A stretch of 64,000 nt of DNA from Icerya purchasi. Lineage: Eukaryota; Arthropoda; Insecta; Hemiptera; Monophlebidae. The stretch is taken from the NCBI GenBank assembly GCA_039619475.1, contig CM077115.1, forward strand, positions 105,870,393 through 105,934,392. The letters are read 5' to 3'. Both the position numbers and the translations under genes were made by a program. The notes under the pieces are model-generated. The model saw only the letters and a list, made by a program, of their open reading frames with translations. It ran no database searches and was not told where the DNA came from. Shown one piece after another: positions 48,961 to 60,684 of the stretch. Every line of letters starts with the position of its first letter. Within the stretch, counting starts at the first letter, position 1.

Positions 48961-49130
48961 AACAATTTTTCAAATTATCACCAATTTTTTAAATTACCAA
49001 CAGTTTTTTAAATTATCAACAATTTTTTAAATTACCATCAGTTCTTTAAATTATCAACAATTTTTTAAATTATAAACAATTTTTTTAAATTACCAACAAT
49101 TTTTTAAATTACTAACTACTTTTTAAGCTT
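48960..49130. repeat. Minisatellite, unit about 19-20 bases
   Basis: About eight tandem imperfect copies of a unit like atcaacaattttttaaatt, with variants accaacagttttttaaatt and ataaacaatttttttaaatt. Confidence 0.85.
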
Positions 49131-52100
49131 TTTTGTTTTCTTTTTTTGACCTCAGTAAAAAGTCCAAACTTGCGAAATTGGTACGTATTATGTAACAAAC
49201 AAAATTTGTCCATTTTTCTATATTTAATGCAGTTTCAATTGAGAAATAATTGAACTATGATAGAATGACTTTATATAAATGATTATTTACGAGATCTGTA
49301 ATTATTTAAAGAGAATCTTTTATAGCAAGTCAATTTTGTAATAATCTGCATATTCGTACGTTTCGTTCGAAAATGAATAATAATAAATTAAACCACGGGT
49401 GCAAATCAAGTTTTTAAAAAATTGTTCGCTATTTTTAATTACCGATTATTATTTCCAGTAACAACGTGAATTTCGAAAAAGAGCAAAAGGTCATAGTCGA
49501 TTTTTTCCCCTATATTTAATTATATTTTTTTCATCGTGAATTCCTTTTGTTGCGAAACAAAAGCAGCTTTTCAATAAAAAAAGAAGTTTTTTAAAACAAT
49601 ATTTCATTCGACTTTAATGTCAGAACGTTTAACTAAAATCTACGCTGTGACATTAATTAAAATTGAACCGAAAACTCCCGGAGTTGAAATTGGATCTGGA
49701 GCAGTTTGTAAAATAATTTGTTGTGAATTTAGTGATCAATTTTTTTTTTTTTTTTTTTTTTTTGGTGAAAAACTAATTGTAACTCTGTTCGGCAAAATCT
49801 TGGCCAGGCCCGTGCCCAAAATTTTGGCGGGGGTGAAAATTTTCTTCACATATTTATTTTATAAATAACAATACATTTTTCACTAATATTCGTACTATTA
49901 ATAATTTCCATCATTCTGATTTATATATTAATAATTTACATAAATGAATTACCTCGCATAGACACAATAAAAATTACATATGTTATTCATCATACTCGAA
50001 TAAATTGTTGTACGTTGTTTTAAAGGATAGAAGAACAGGGAAATAACTCGAAATGGAAGACCGACAAAGTTTATAAACTGCGATAGACATGTCCAAAGAA
50101 GTCACGAGTTTAAAGAAGCTTCGTCGAACTGCAATATTCTAAAAAGTACTTTACATGAAAGATGTCCGCATTGAACCGTTGGGAACCGACGTGTGGCAAG
50201 CAAAAAATTGTCGCCATTACTAGGTGCTGCCAAAAAGCAATCAGCGACTCGAGAGATAAAATGTGAAAAAAGTGAAATTTTAACACCACCACCATACAGA
50301 ATTACTGTCGAAGAAAAAACGAATAAAAAGAACGTTGAAAAAAAAAAGAGAAAAGAATGAGAGCTAATTTCAAAACAGCAATATAAGAGAAGGGAAAACA
50401 AACCAAAGGTGAGAAGGACAAAAAGAAAGTGGAGGATAAAGCTAAGAAAAAGGAACCATTAACATCTGACGTAGGAAAAACTACTACTCAGATAGCGTGC
50501 TCAGAAGAGCACGACAAAGACTAGTATCCCAGCTGTAATGGACAGGCTTATGAAGAGCATGTGCAGATGCCTACACATATGCGATCGATGCAGCATGTTT
50601 CGAAAATGTCCAGTGCCCCAGGATCGAATTTAACCCCCTTAAACGCCCCCACGTAGAAAGAAGCAAAATGAAAATTATTTTGTATATTTTATTTAGAAAG
50701 CTTTTGAGCATGCCCAGAAATCCCAAACTTGAATATATTTAAAACAAAATATAACATTGTATATTACTATAATTTTTTCCTTATCAATTTAACACGAAGT
50801 ATATTTAAAAATGACTTCAAAGTTGATGTGCATTATAATGCACATGGGACGTTTAAGGGTTTTAAGTCTATTTTAGGTGTCATTTGCAATGATTGCATTT
50901 TTCTTTACCAAAGTTTGATTTAGGTTTTCAAATATGTTTATGCGGAAGTTGCATTTTTATTCATCTATTTTGATTTTAAATTTTTTTGACTTCATTAATC
51001 CGTAAATAAAGTTACATTACTCGAAGTAGTTTTTAATTTAATTTTTTGAAAACCTTAGGTGTCCGCCACTAGGGGACTTCCCCCTAATCAGTAAAATACC
51101 AGAAATTATGTGAAAAAAAGGAATTCATTTCTATATACGCTCTTAATTAATTTCAAGTAATATTCTAAATTAATGTATTCTCAAACAACTGAATTTACAA
51201 CTTTTAAACAATTTGCCTATAGAAGCAATGCCTGTAAGTAAAGAAAAAATATTGATTTTTCCATATATTGCCTAAAACAGTTTTGTATTATATAAAATGA
51301 CTAAGGATTATACATACCGTTGGTAAAATACGCATAATATATAATACGAATTTTTATCAAATGTGTTAAAATAAATAATTAGATACATAATAATATTACA
51401 TATTGAAATACTGATAAAAATACGTTTTTCACTGAAGAATGGACATAATGAGTATTTTTATGAGTATAAATAGAACTAAGAAGTTTAAAAAAAAAAAAAA
51501 AAAAAAAAGAAAAAAGAAATACACAAAAGTGATTGTGAACGTCTTGTTGACTCATAATCTATGAAGTCACATTGTATGATGCCCTTCAAATTTAATGGCG
51601 ATTTGGATTTTACCAAAAACACGATAATGGTAAACCCGTAATTTCGACAGATCTGTTTTTGGTTTTTGTTTATGATTTAATTGCAACTTTTTTCTTCTTA
51701 ATTTTATATTTTCCACCTGTATAGAAATCATAGAAAAAATGTAAAGTTATATTGTTTATAAAAAAAAATCATATTAAAATCTTATATGAAAAAAAAAAGA
51801 AAAAAAAGTAATAATAGTGTATTAATAAAATAATATAAAACCAAGTTCTCAGGAAAATGCAACAGAATGATTTCGAACATTTAAATACATACGAAATTAT
51901 GATGTATTTATGATTATCGCAAAACGTATTTTTTTAACAACAAAAAAAAATTTAAGAGATGGCATATTATTAATGATTGTGCCCAATGGAAGAAAAAAAA
52001 ATTAAATAACAATTCTCTGGATACAAAAAAAGTTCTATTTCGCAAAACTTCAACGGCACGTTATGTAACATATTAATTATGAAACAACCGAAACTGCGAT

Positions 52101-53066
52101 AGTAGTAGTAGAATTTACTCATTAATATATTATGTCCACTAGGATCACTTTAACGGAATTTCTTACTTTCGTAAAAATGCAATTTCAATGAAAGCAAATT
52201 ACCACTTTTCATCAAAAATCGTAATGCAAATTAATTTCTGCACGATTAAAAACGACGATACCTACAATGTTGTTCAATTCTGATTTTTACATTAAACATA
52301 TCGTTAATAATAGTTGACAACTAAATATTTAACCACGACGCAAGACAAGATTCCAAATTAAAAATGAAATGTATTTGACGCATAGCATTGAATTTTACTT
52401 ACGCGCGAAGATACGATTACTTAATTTATTATTATTCCACCCACGGTTGTTATGACAACTTCGGCGAAAAACAGAAAAACTTAATTTACAATAGGTAGAT
52501 TTTGCATTACAATTAAAACTCAAAATTTATTTTACTAAATTTAATTTTTACGCACATTTTACTGTTAATCAATTTTTATGAATTTTAACTTTAAGAATTT
52601 GATATTAATGCGAAAAAATTCTGTAAAATAAAAATATCGCAGCGTTCCCGGTACAACGAGGCACACATTTTGAGATAGGATAATTTTTTAATTGACAAAT
52701 CGTTAAAGGTATAAAAAAACATAAAATAACAATAACAGCATGTGAAAAAATGAAATATCATAGAAACCGCGCAAGTTACAATATCGAAAAATATTAATTA
52801 TTAAACTAATCGGAAAACTCTCGATGTTCCCACCGTTTTGTTTATTCATTTTTTTCAATGTATAATAGTTTTACACGAAGTTTTTATAAGAAATTCAACA
52901 TTTCACAAATCCCGCCAAGAAAGTTACAAAGATAAAGATAAGAAAAATTGTTCTATACTTGAATATTAATTTTTACACTTTTTGTTTTAATAACAACGAA
53001 AGATAACTGTAAGAATATTCGTAATATCCGCTCAATTATAAGAAATGATACAAGCAGCATGTCACG

Positions 53067-53130
<64 letters not shown>

Positions 53131-53202
53131 CCCACGCACACATATATACACACACACAAATATGTATACAAACGAAAAGATGAAAATAACCATAATATTT
53201 AG
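49131..53202. other. Intronic stretch with simple repeats
   Basis: Contains a T run at about 49740-49763, an A run at about 51487-51508 and, at about 53074-53131, a compound (CA)n(TA)n tract. The sequence at 49806-49840 (aggcccgtgcccaaaatttt ggcggggg) and the word gtccgccactagg near 51061 resemble hAT transposon ends but could not be paired. A basic frame near 50100-50480 is broken and unrecognised. Confidence 0.35.
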
Positions 53203-53408
53203 TCAGTCCTGTTTCCCCTTCCGGTTGCTAACAAAATGTCCATGTTGAGTTGCGCAATGGCTTCTATAATTTGATTGATCGAAAAACTTCTTGTTACAAG
53301 TAAAGCAGTTGAACTTGGGTTCACGTCCACATTCATACTTTAAATGACGCTGAAGACTACTGTAATGTTTATACGATCTTCCACACTGCTTAGGGCAACT
53401 AAAATCAC
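53203..53408 (-). CDS. lola: lola alternative 3'-terminal zinc-finger exon
   Basis: Acceptor gatatcag at 53409-53416; the split Gly plus 67 residues run to TGA. Finger 1: C4, C8, H21, C26 (FSCPKQCGRSYKHYSS then QRHLKYEC). Linker GREPKF, with Arg in the usually hydrophobic second position. Finger 2: C34, C37, H50, H55 (CFTCNKKFFDQSNYRSHCAT). Tail HFVSNRKGKQD. The KHYxSLQRH helix of finger 1 is shared with the distant exon at 27951. The acceptor context (tgatatcag) is shared with the exon at 34366. A (CA)n(TA)n microsatellite begins about 70 bases after the stop codon. Confidence 0.93.
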
Positions 53409-54404
53409 CTGATATCACAAGTAAACGGTATTATTATGTAGAACGCACCGATTAAGTACTGAGCGTAAAAAAATGCTCATAAATAGCAAAACCCATGTCG
53501 ATATATAAAAGACTAAAGAAGTAAAGTAAGTACCATATATATCCTTGATAAAGTATGACGGGCATTGTAAAGTTAATCTTTTCATAATGGTACTTGAGGA
53601 TCTAATGGATCTGATGAGAATACTACGGCCAGTTTATTTCTCTCGGGCTCCCCGTGACTTTCCCAGATTTCTCGGTACCCAATTACTTCAGGCTGCGAAA
53701 ACCTGGGAGCGACCTGGATCCGGAACGAGACAAGTCTCGATAACCTATGACACCTCTGATTTGGTAGCCAAGCTTAACCGCTAGGCTAACTAAATAAAGA
53801 AATTACGTTGTGTGAAAAAGAAAAATCGACACGAAAGGAAAATGTTCGTTGAAAATGGAACTAGTTCGGAAAAACGGTCATTTGTCATTTAGACAGTATG
53901 ATGAAATAATTGAACGAAACGCGCTAATGATTTTAATAGTTTCATACTTATTAAAATGTTTCGTAAAATACAGAAATCGCGGATTTACTAATATCTGAAA
54001 CAGTAACAATAACACAAATATATAATAAATCGCAATAAAACGTTTACAAAAGCGATGCAGCTTATAGAAAAATACGGTATGAAAAATTTATGAACTAATC
54101 AGTCTATATATGTCATATCGGAGAGCCGTTCTCATGAATGCGGGAAATTTTTCACTGGACGTTTGATTTATTCGGAAAGGGCTATGGAATAGACAACGAT
54201 TACATCCCCCACCGGCTCCAATAATGAAGATAGATAAAAATTAACGTTATTAAAAGTGCGAACGAACTAAACGTAATAGTACATTAATTAAAATAAGCAT
54301 TGGTGTTTACAGAAAAGATAAATTAAAAACGCATTCCGATAATCGAAAATGAAAAACAATTCATTAAATTTACACTAAGACCGTTAATTTAAATCGTTTT
54401 GAAA
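53409..54404. other. Intron between exons 54405 and 53203
   Basis: About 1 kb holding the SINE-like element at 53622-53795. The rest is unrecognised. Confidence 0.45.
53622..53795 (-). mobile_element. SINE-like element with tRNA-like head, copy A
   Basis: Read on the minus strand it begins gttagcctagcggttaagc, which fits a pol III A box. About 50 bases on, the stretch ctcgttccggatccag is a possible degraded B box. The body gtcgctcccaggttttcgca gcctgaagtaattgggtacc is shared with 26370-26562. In this orientation it is sense to lola. Confidence 0.55.
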
Positions 54405-54607
54405 TTATTTCCAGCGCCGTCGATTACTGACATAGATTCCATGTTGCAATGCGCAATGCGTTTTATAATTTGTTGGGTAGACAAATTTTCTGTTACAAAT
54501 GTAACAGATAAATTTAGGTTCAACTCCACATTCATATGTTAAATGTCGCCTCAGATTACAGTTATAGGTGTACGATTTTCCACATTGCTTCGGACAACTA
54601 AAACCAC
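54405..54607 (-). CDS. lola: lola alternative 3'-terminal zinc-finger exon
   Basis: Acceptor atacgcag at 54608-54615; the split Gly plus 66 residues run to TAA. Finger 1: C4, C8, H21, C26 (FSCPKQCGKSYTYNCN then RRHLTYEC). An extra Cys in the helix (position 2) is unique in the set. Linker GVEPKF. Finger 2: C34, C37, H50, H55 (CYICNRKFVYPTNYKTHCAL), with Tyr where most exons have Asp at helix position -1. Basic tail YVSNRRRWK. It lies 1 kb upstream of the 53203 exon in the gene. Confidence 0.93.
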
Positions 54608-55880
54608 CTGCGTATATTATAATAAACAAAGCACATTATTATGAAATACGTTGCTTCCCGGTACGTGCGGGGTAACTCTAAACGACATTCCAAACTGTGA
54701 GTGTGCATGGAACGGCGCTAGTCGTATGATTAGCGTAAATAATACTGCAGTTAAGCAAAATCCGGCACTATAAAAATACAAGCAAATGTAACAAACGTAA
54801 ACAGTGTTAAAAAGCGTGCTGGATACAAAAAATATCGATGTTGTCCGATATTTTCCGAATTCGTAATTGGTCATTTTAAATATGTGCTAAATTCCATTCG
54901 GTTACATCCCCCACTTAACGTGTTTAGTTTCTAAAAATTTAATGGTCCACTCAATTTTAGTAATGAAAAAAAATAAATAAATTAAACATTTCAGTATATA
55001 TTTCAATTATTGTACTCGGTGCGAAAATAACGTTATGATCACAGATATAACGCGAATTGTAGTAATACAAATTCATATACGGAGATAAATTCATAAAACG
55101 TAAGAAATAATAATGTGCAGTAATGGATGAGTAGTAGATCCGGAAGGATATGTATCCACGGATATCCTGCAGCGTTGTTGATGGTGTAAGTCCGACTAAA
55201 CCGCTAGAATTCACTTATTCATTTAAAATACTGCTGTTAAAGTAACAATTTTGGCCAAATCTAACCCCGTTATTTTAAAAATTTCGTTTTAAACATTTAC
55301 CTTCCGACATATGTATTTTTTTGTACTTAGTTTATTAGATGAGGTTTCAAATTTATTTTTGAATTTGAATATTTTTTAATTGGCGAGTTAATTAATAAGC
55401 AGTTCTGAAACTGAATAAAATTTCAATCCATTCCAATATGAAAGTATTCTCTTTTAAATATTCGGATATTCGATTTCAAAAAAAAAAAAAAAAAAAAAAA
55501 AAAAAACGAAAAGGATAACGCGTTATCCAACGAAGCAACCTATTCTTAATCGACAAAAATAAATTAATTTACGCTACATTTTAAACGATTAAAAATATGT
55601 GCTAAAAGCAACATGATTCTTTTTTTCACTTTACTCCGTTTGTTTTTTAGCATTTATTAAATTTTCAGCTCTAGCTTAATCTTCGACTTATTTTTTGGCC
55701 AGTTGCTAACGTTTATTCCGTTAAAAAATAAATAAAACAGTAATATTTTTATTTAAAGCAGTTTTTTTTGTTTTGTTTTGTTTTGTTTTTTTTTTTTTTT
55801 TTTTTTTTAATTCTAATTTTTAGTCCCAAAATTGAATTCCATCTTCGGCTTTGACTTTAAAATTTATACTTACATTTAGA
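54608..55880. other. Intronic stretch with one dispersed repeat
   Basis: At about 55115-55200 lies the second copy of the repeat seen at 15716-15800. Long A and T runs occur at about 55479-55506 and 55784-55808. No coding motif was recognised. Confidence 0.4.
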
Positions 55881-57600
55881 ATTTGCCATCGATACTGCTG
55901 CTGTGGAACCACCGCGCAATGCCTCAGTGGACTTGTCTAGATTCGATAGCGAAACTTCTGCTAAATAATCAACCTGATATTGTTCTTTTTTCTGAACATT
56001 TCACTGAGTGAGAATGATCATTAACGAGTTTAGCAAAAATGTATCAACAGTTCTAATGCGTTCGTGAATTGTTTTTCAACAATTTTTTAAATTCAGATAT
56101 TTTATTCCCCCCCCCCCCTTTTTGTTGTTCTTGCTCTATAAAGCTTAATAAGAATTTTATTTAAATTTATTATATCAAAAGATTTTACGTTTTACATCAA
56201 ACTGTACGATCAATTTCTCTGAACGCGAGTTAGATTAAATTGCCACCTTGATTTCAATCTATAATTAATGATATTTGCAATCGCCCACAGAGAGCGCGTT
56301 TAGTCAGGCCGCTACTAATAAATTTTTATTCACGTCTACTCGTTAATATTTCAAAAATCCATATTAAATAAGAGCTGCGAAAATTTTTTATGATAGAGAA
56401 TATATTGTTAATTTTATAATACTTCTGAAAACATAACAAAACATCGACTAGGTTCCGATCAACGATCCACATAAAATGTGTTGGCTATTGCCTGACAGAT
56501 CCATGCACCCCACAAAAAAAAAAAAAAAAAAAAAAAAAAAACTGCTTTAATTGCAGTGACGAACGCACTAACAATTGGAGAAGTTTTTTTGTTTTTTTTT
56601 TCAAATATAATATTGAACTAAAAAAGAAGAATAACCAATCAGCCGTTAATAGAATAATACGATCATCGGAACAAAACGAAAGATATTTACGTGAAAAAAG
56701 GTGATTCCAGAATTATGCGCGAATTGCTAAAGCGACAGCCGATGCTGATTTTGAACGCTCCGAGTTAACAGAAATGCAATTTTACAGTTATCAAACGAAG
56801 TTATTAGTAGGTTTACTGATGAATTATATAATATAGTCTATGATTAATAAATTATTAAAACTGGAACTACACAGTCACTGGTAGTCTAACATACAAGAAC
56901 TTCAAGTGACTAATTTTATAAACCTAATCACCTGAAATATTAACTGATTAATTGATAGAAAAAATGAATCAAAGTTACACCTTCATGACAAGAACATTTT
57001 AGCATAAGCATCATTTTGAAGACCCATCTTACGGGTAAAATACTGCATTTAAGAGATTCAAAGTTCATCAGTGTGACCATCCTAATAGCAACCGGCGGCT
57101 CTGCTGTTTTAATTAAATCCAATTTCAAGCGGTAGCAATATAGAAATATTGTCACATTCAAATTGTAACAGTAACGACTACAGTTAACAATGTTTCAATA
57201 AATATTTCAGCGATCTATCGTGCTCCTAGACATAATACTAAATCAATTTGTTCAATTTTTTAAAAATCTCGGACAAAAATTTATCATAAGTGATGATTTT
57301 AATAGTAAACATCAATATTGCAGATCTTATTTGGCAACTGCCAAGAGAACTATCTTACAATAATTTCAAATATATCTCTTCAAGAGAAATAATTAACCAG
57401 ATTAACCGTCAATTATTAAAATTTAAAAAAAAAAAGATATTAAAACCGAAACATGAAAAACTTATTATTTCATAGTTTTTGACAATCCCTTTTGCAAAAA
57501 AGAACCCGTAAGGTTTAACGGGCTAGAAATGAAGAAGAGAAGTGTAGTCTTGCGGACAATGGAAGATTTAAATCACGGCTAATTTTTTGTTAAAAAGAAA
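55880..57600 (+). mobile_element. Decayed LINE endonuclease region, in two pieces
   Basis: Piece one, near 55902-56010, reads WNHRAMPQWTCLDSIAKLLL and then PDIVLFSEHFTE. This is the start of a LINE endonuclease (W-N-x-R, then D-I-x-L-x-S-E-T). Piece two, near 57085-57340, gives GGSAVLIKSNFK, then SAIYRAPRHN and, shifted, LGQKFIISDDFNSKHQ (the G-G-x-A-x-L-I, Y-x-P and G-D-F-N-A/S-x-H motifs). Between them are about 900 bases with poly(A) and poly(C) runs and no LINE match, either an insertion or decay. Whether both pieces come from one insertion is an inference from order and orientation. Antisense to lola. Confidence 0.65.
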
Positions 57601-58779
57601 CATAAATTCCTCTAATAATTAACAATCTTACATCTAGCCGCGCCGAACACATAGGTGCCTATTTGGATAAAAGCTCGAAAATCGCAAGTTAAAATTAAAA
57701 AAGAGAGCAAATAGATTATAGGATAGGGAATTTGTATTAGTTATTGGAACGTAAATCCTAACTCAGTTTAGCGAGCAAAGTAATCCGGCAAATGTACGGG
57801 GCTACTGTATCAAATAGAAAGTTGATTCGGTTCGCCCAAAACCGAAAAAACGATACTTTGCACAGTGGAAACCTTTCACCAAACCTTCGATGATAAAGCA
57901 GCTAAAGGTCACAAAAGTCGACTTTTAAACCAGCTGAATTCAGTAGTGATTCAGCTGTTCGAGAATACCAACGAATTTAGAGAGTAAAATGCCTGAAGCC
58001 TTTAGATCTATCTATGTAGATAATATTTTTTCATTTTATTAAGCTAATGGTTTGCATGGAATATTGACAATGGCTGAGTTTTACTACTACGGTGATGTAT
58101 GTAGTATGTTTGGTTACGTTTGTATGATTTGTTTGTGCTTTAATCATTAATATTGTTGGTTAATTACTAGTCGAAAAGGTTAGTCCGGTTTAAAAGAAGA
58201 AGAAAAAAACTTAACTTATTAGGAACCTTAGAAATTTTAATTTTTATTTCCATAGTTACCGTAATATTTATTATTTTTTGGAAGCAATCATGTTTATTTT
58301 CTCGTAAGAGATCTTATACATTTGACATAATATTTTGTATAATATATGAACTTTAAAAATTTAGCAACGAAAAAAAAGTTTGTCCGCTTGGCTTTGATTG
58401 AATATTTTTTTGTAAAATATGTTGAAATATTCATGCGTAAATGCGAATACAATTTTTACGGGTGTCTTCTTAATTCTCCATATGAATGGTGAAATTCGCC
58501 GTGTATATTTCTACTTCTATTTATTTCGTACACATTACGTTTTCTTGTACTTTTTCTATTTTTCGTTGAATAGAATAATTTTAGGGCAGAATTTTGGTTC
58601 AAAACGGCATTAATTTTTAATTTATATCAACTGGTGAAATACAGAAACGCTTTATCGTTCTTCGCTAATTGAGAGGTCACTATGTGTTGATACTCTCTCA
58701 TCGACTCTATATTCCTTTTCGCTTTGCTCGTTTGCTAGTATCGCAGCTTTCTTTGACGCGCCACTATGTTCTTAGCCTT

Positions 58780-59300
58780 AATAAGACAATTGCGAAAGAT
58801 CATAAAGAAACTGCGACCAAAATTGCAATAGTAAAAGCAGCATTCATGAAAAAGGAACTCCTGATCACACAACAAACTATATCCTTGCACCCTTTAAAAA
58901 AAAAAAAAGGTATACAATAAAAGCATATGTTTGGCCAGCGACCTTATACAGAATTAAAACATGGGCGACACTGTCCGTAAATGATAAGCAGAAATTAAAA
59001 GACTTTTGTGACGTCGCTTACTCAAAGTTTCATTAACTGACAAAATGACCAATCAAAGCGTATTTGATCAAGTAATGAAACAACGTTTTCATCTATGAAT
59101 TATAAAAATACGAAGGCTAATCAGGATCGGACAGACACTGCGACACAGAGGAATACTTGTGGAGGCGTCGGAAAATGAAATAGAACAGGAAAAGACCAAA
59201 GCCAACGATAGTGGACCTACAAACCAGGATGCAGCGGTACAAACATATGTGCAATTGACAAGAATGACACTATGCACCGTGGACGTCAGACGACAGAAAT
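58780..59300 (+). mobile_element. Decayed LINE C-terminus (RTE/CR1-like)
   Basis: Plus-strand frames give KIAIVKAAFMKKELLITQQT near 58828-58890. A shifted frame then gives KAYVWPATLYRIKTWATLSV near 58920-58980, TKMTNQSVFDQVMKQR near 59038-59085 and RLIRIGQTLRHRGILVEASE near 59115-59175. This follows the known C-terminal order A-x-x-A-F, K-x-x-V-W-x-x-x-L-Y-x-x-x-T-W, T-N-x-x-V, I-G-H-x-L-R-H of such LINEs, with the G-A-E-T-W and I-G-H motifs mutated. Antisense to lola. Confidence 0.7.
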
Positions 59301-60389
59301 AGTGATGGCGAACCAGTCCTAAGATAAAACAACCGAAAGAAGAAAATACATGAAAATTATTTTAATCGAACATTTTAGAAACATAAATTACATGGAAATT
59401 ATCGAAGAATCGTGCAGTAGGAAATTCTATCGTTGTTACTAGAAATATTATTTACATTCAAATCGTAAAGTCTCGGCAACGGTTGCAGTTTGCTACTATG
59501 AGCTCTACTTAAAGTTTGTTTTATTATGTCCGAAATAAAGAAAAAATTAACAGCGGAAATAAATCTTTAGCGAAAATATACACTTCACTATACAAAAATC
59601 GAAAGAACATTAAATATTAGAATTGGTATTTGTGAACAAGACGTGGAGCAACACAGCTACTATATATATATGAAAAATAACAGCTTATTCACATAAAATG
59701 TTTTAATTGTAATAAATGAAATGTAAAAATGTTATAATTTGGTAAAATCAGAATCGCAAGTTTGAAATTATTAACAGACAATATGAAATAAAAAAATAAA
59801 AAAAAATGTCTTTCATATTAGAGTAAATCTGATTTTTTTTTTTTATATATTTATAACCAAACCAAAACAAAGAATAAAAAATAAATTTGAACATGCACGA
59901 AATGCGAATAAAGAAATTAGCCCACTCAATGTATTATAGAAATTTAATGATACATTTATTATAAGCAATATGCAAATAATTTTAAGTATAAATGTAAAAT
60001 ATAAGATTGAATATTCTACTTGTAATTACGAAACAAGAAAGAAATAACAACTCCTTTAACTTAAAATGCATGTTCTCAATGAAAAGTACAGATGAAATTT
60101 TCTTCTTAAGTAGAAGATAATATAAAAATTTTTTCACATTTACTCGGCAAAAAAAAAAATATTTAGTTCATCACTATTTTCTCGAAAATCATTGAAAGAA
60201 ATTAATCATTCTATCATACCATTTTTCATAATTATAATTATATCAAATCAGTCTTCTTTATGGTTATGTATATATAAAACAAAAAAAAACAACAAATAAA
60301 CAAATGGAAGACTTTGAACAAAATATGTTCCAACAGCAAATAATTTCGTCTTTCGTCTTCACTAAATATAATTGAACGACTTTTACCAT
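59301..60389. other. Intronic stretch, nothing recognised
   Basis: AT-rich sequence. A possible AATAAA on the minus strand near 59950 could serve the 60390-60604 exon, but it is about 430 bases from the stop codon. No other feature. Confidence 0.35.
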
Positions 60390-60604
60390 TCAGGTCAAAA
60401 GTAAAAAGTGTTGTAATACGCAGTGTTTTCTGTAATTTGATGGATCATTAAATTTTTTGCCGCAGTTATTGCAAATAAAACGCGGTTCTATACCACATTC
60501 GTACTTTACGTGACGCCGTAAACTGGCCTGATGCCTGTACGATCTTCCACATTTCTTGGGACAGTAGAAACTAGAAAATTTTGACGAACTGTTCATTTCT
60601 TCAT
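60390..60604 (-). CDS. lola: lola alternative 3'-terminal zinc-finger exon (first in array), atypical ends
   Basis: Acceptor tatgcag at 60605-60611. The exon starts at, so the split codon is Asp if the preceding exon ends in G; 70 residues follow before TGA. A spacer of about 13 residues (EEMNSSSKFSSFY), acidic then Ser-rich, comes before finger 1 (C14, C18, H31, C36: CPKKCGRSYRHQAS then RRHVKYEC). Linker GIEPRF. Finger 2 is C44, C47, H60, H65 (CNNCGKKFNDPSNYRKHCVL). It ends LQHFLLLT: the glycine and basic tail of the other members are replaced by a hydrophobic end. The open frame extends further upstream through (ATT)n and (TTTA)n tracts, which I take as intron. Confidence 0.9.
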
Positions 60605-60646
60605 CTGCATATAATGTAACAAATACAAAATAATAAAATAGCATCG

Positions 60647-60684
<38 letters not shown>

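Noticed and set aside
48960..49130. CRISPR-like direct repeats
   Set aside because: Units are contiguous without unique spacers, in an animal genome; this is a minisatellite.
50100..50480. Lysine-rich broken frame with HHHH and KKKR runs
   Set aside because: Stops in every frame and low complexity; no family could be supported.
49806..51075. Possible hAT element between aggcccgtgcccaaaa and gtccgccactagg
   Set aside because: The two ends are not convincing inverted repeats of each other, no 8-bp target duplication was visible, and no transposase motif lies between them.
4108..60604. Assignment to mod(mdg4), tramtrack, broad or fruitless, which also swap terminal exons
   Set aside because: mod(mdg4) exons encode FLYWCH-type domains, and the other genes have few C2H2 variants without the CPxxCGRSY and YECG signature. 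The number of exons and the C2HC first finger fit lola best, though the BTB part is not in the window to confirm it.
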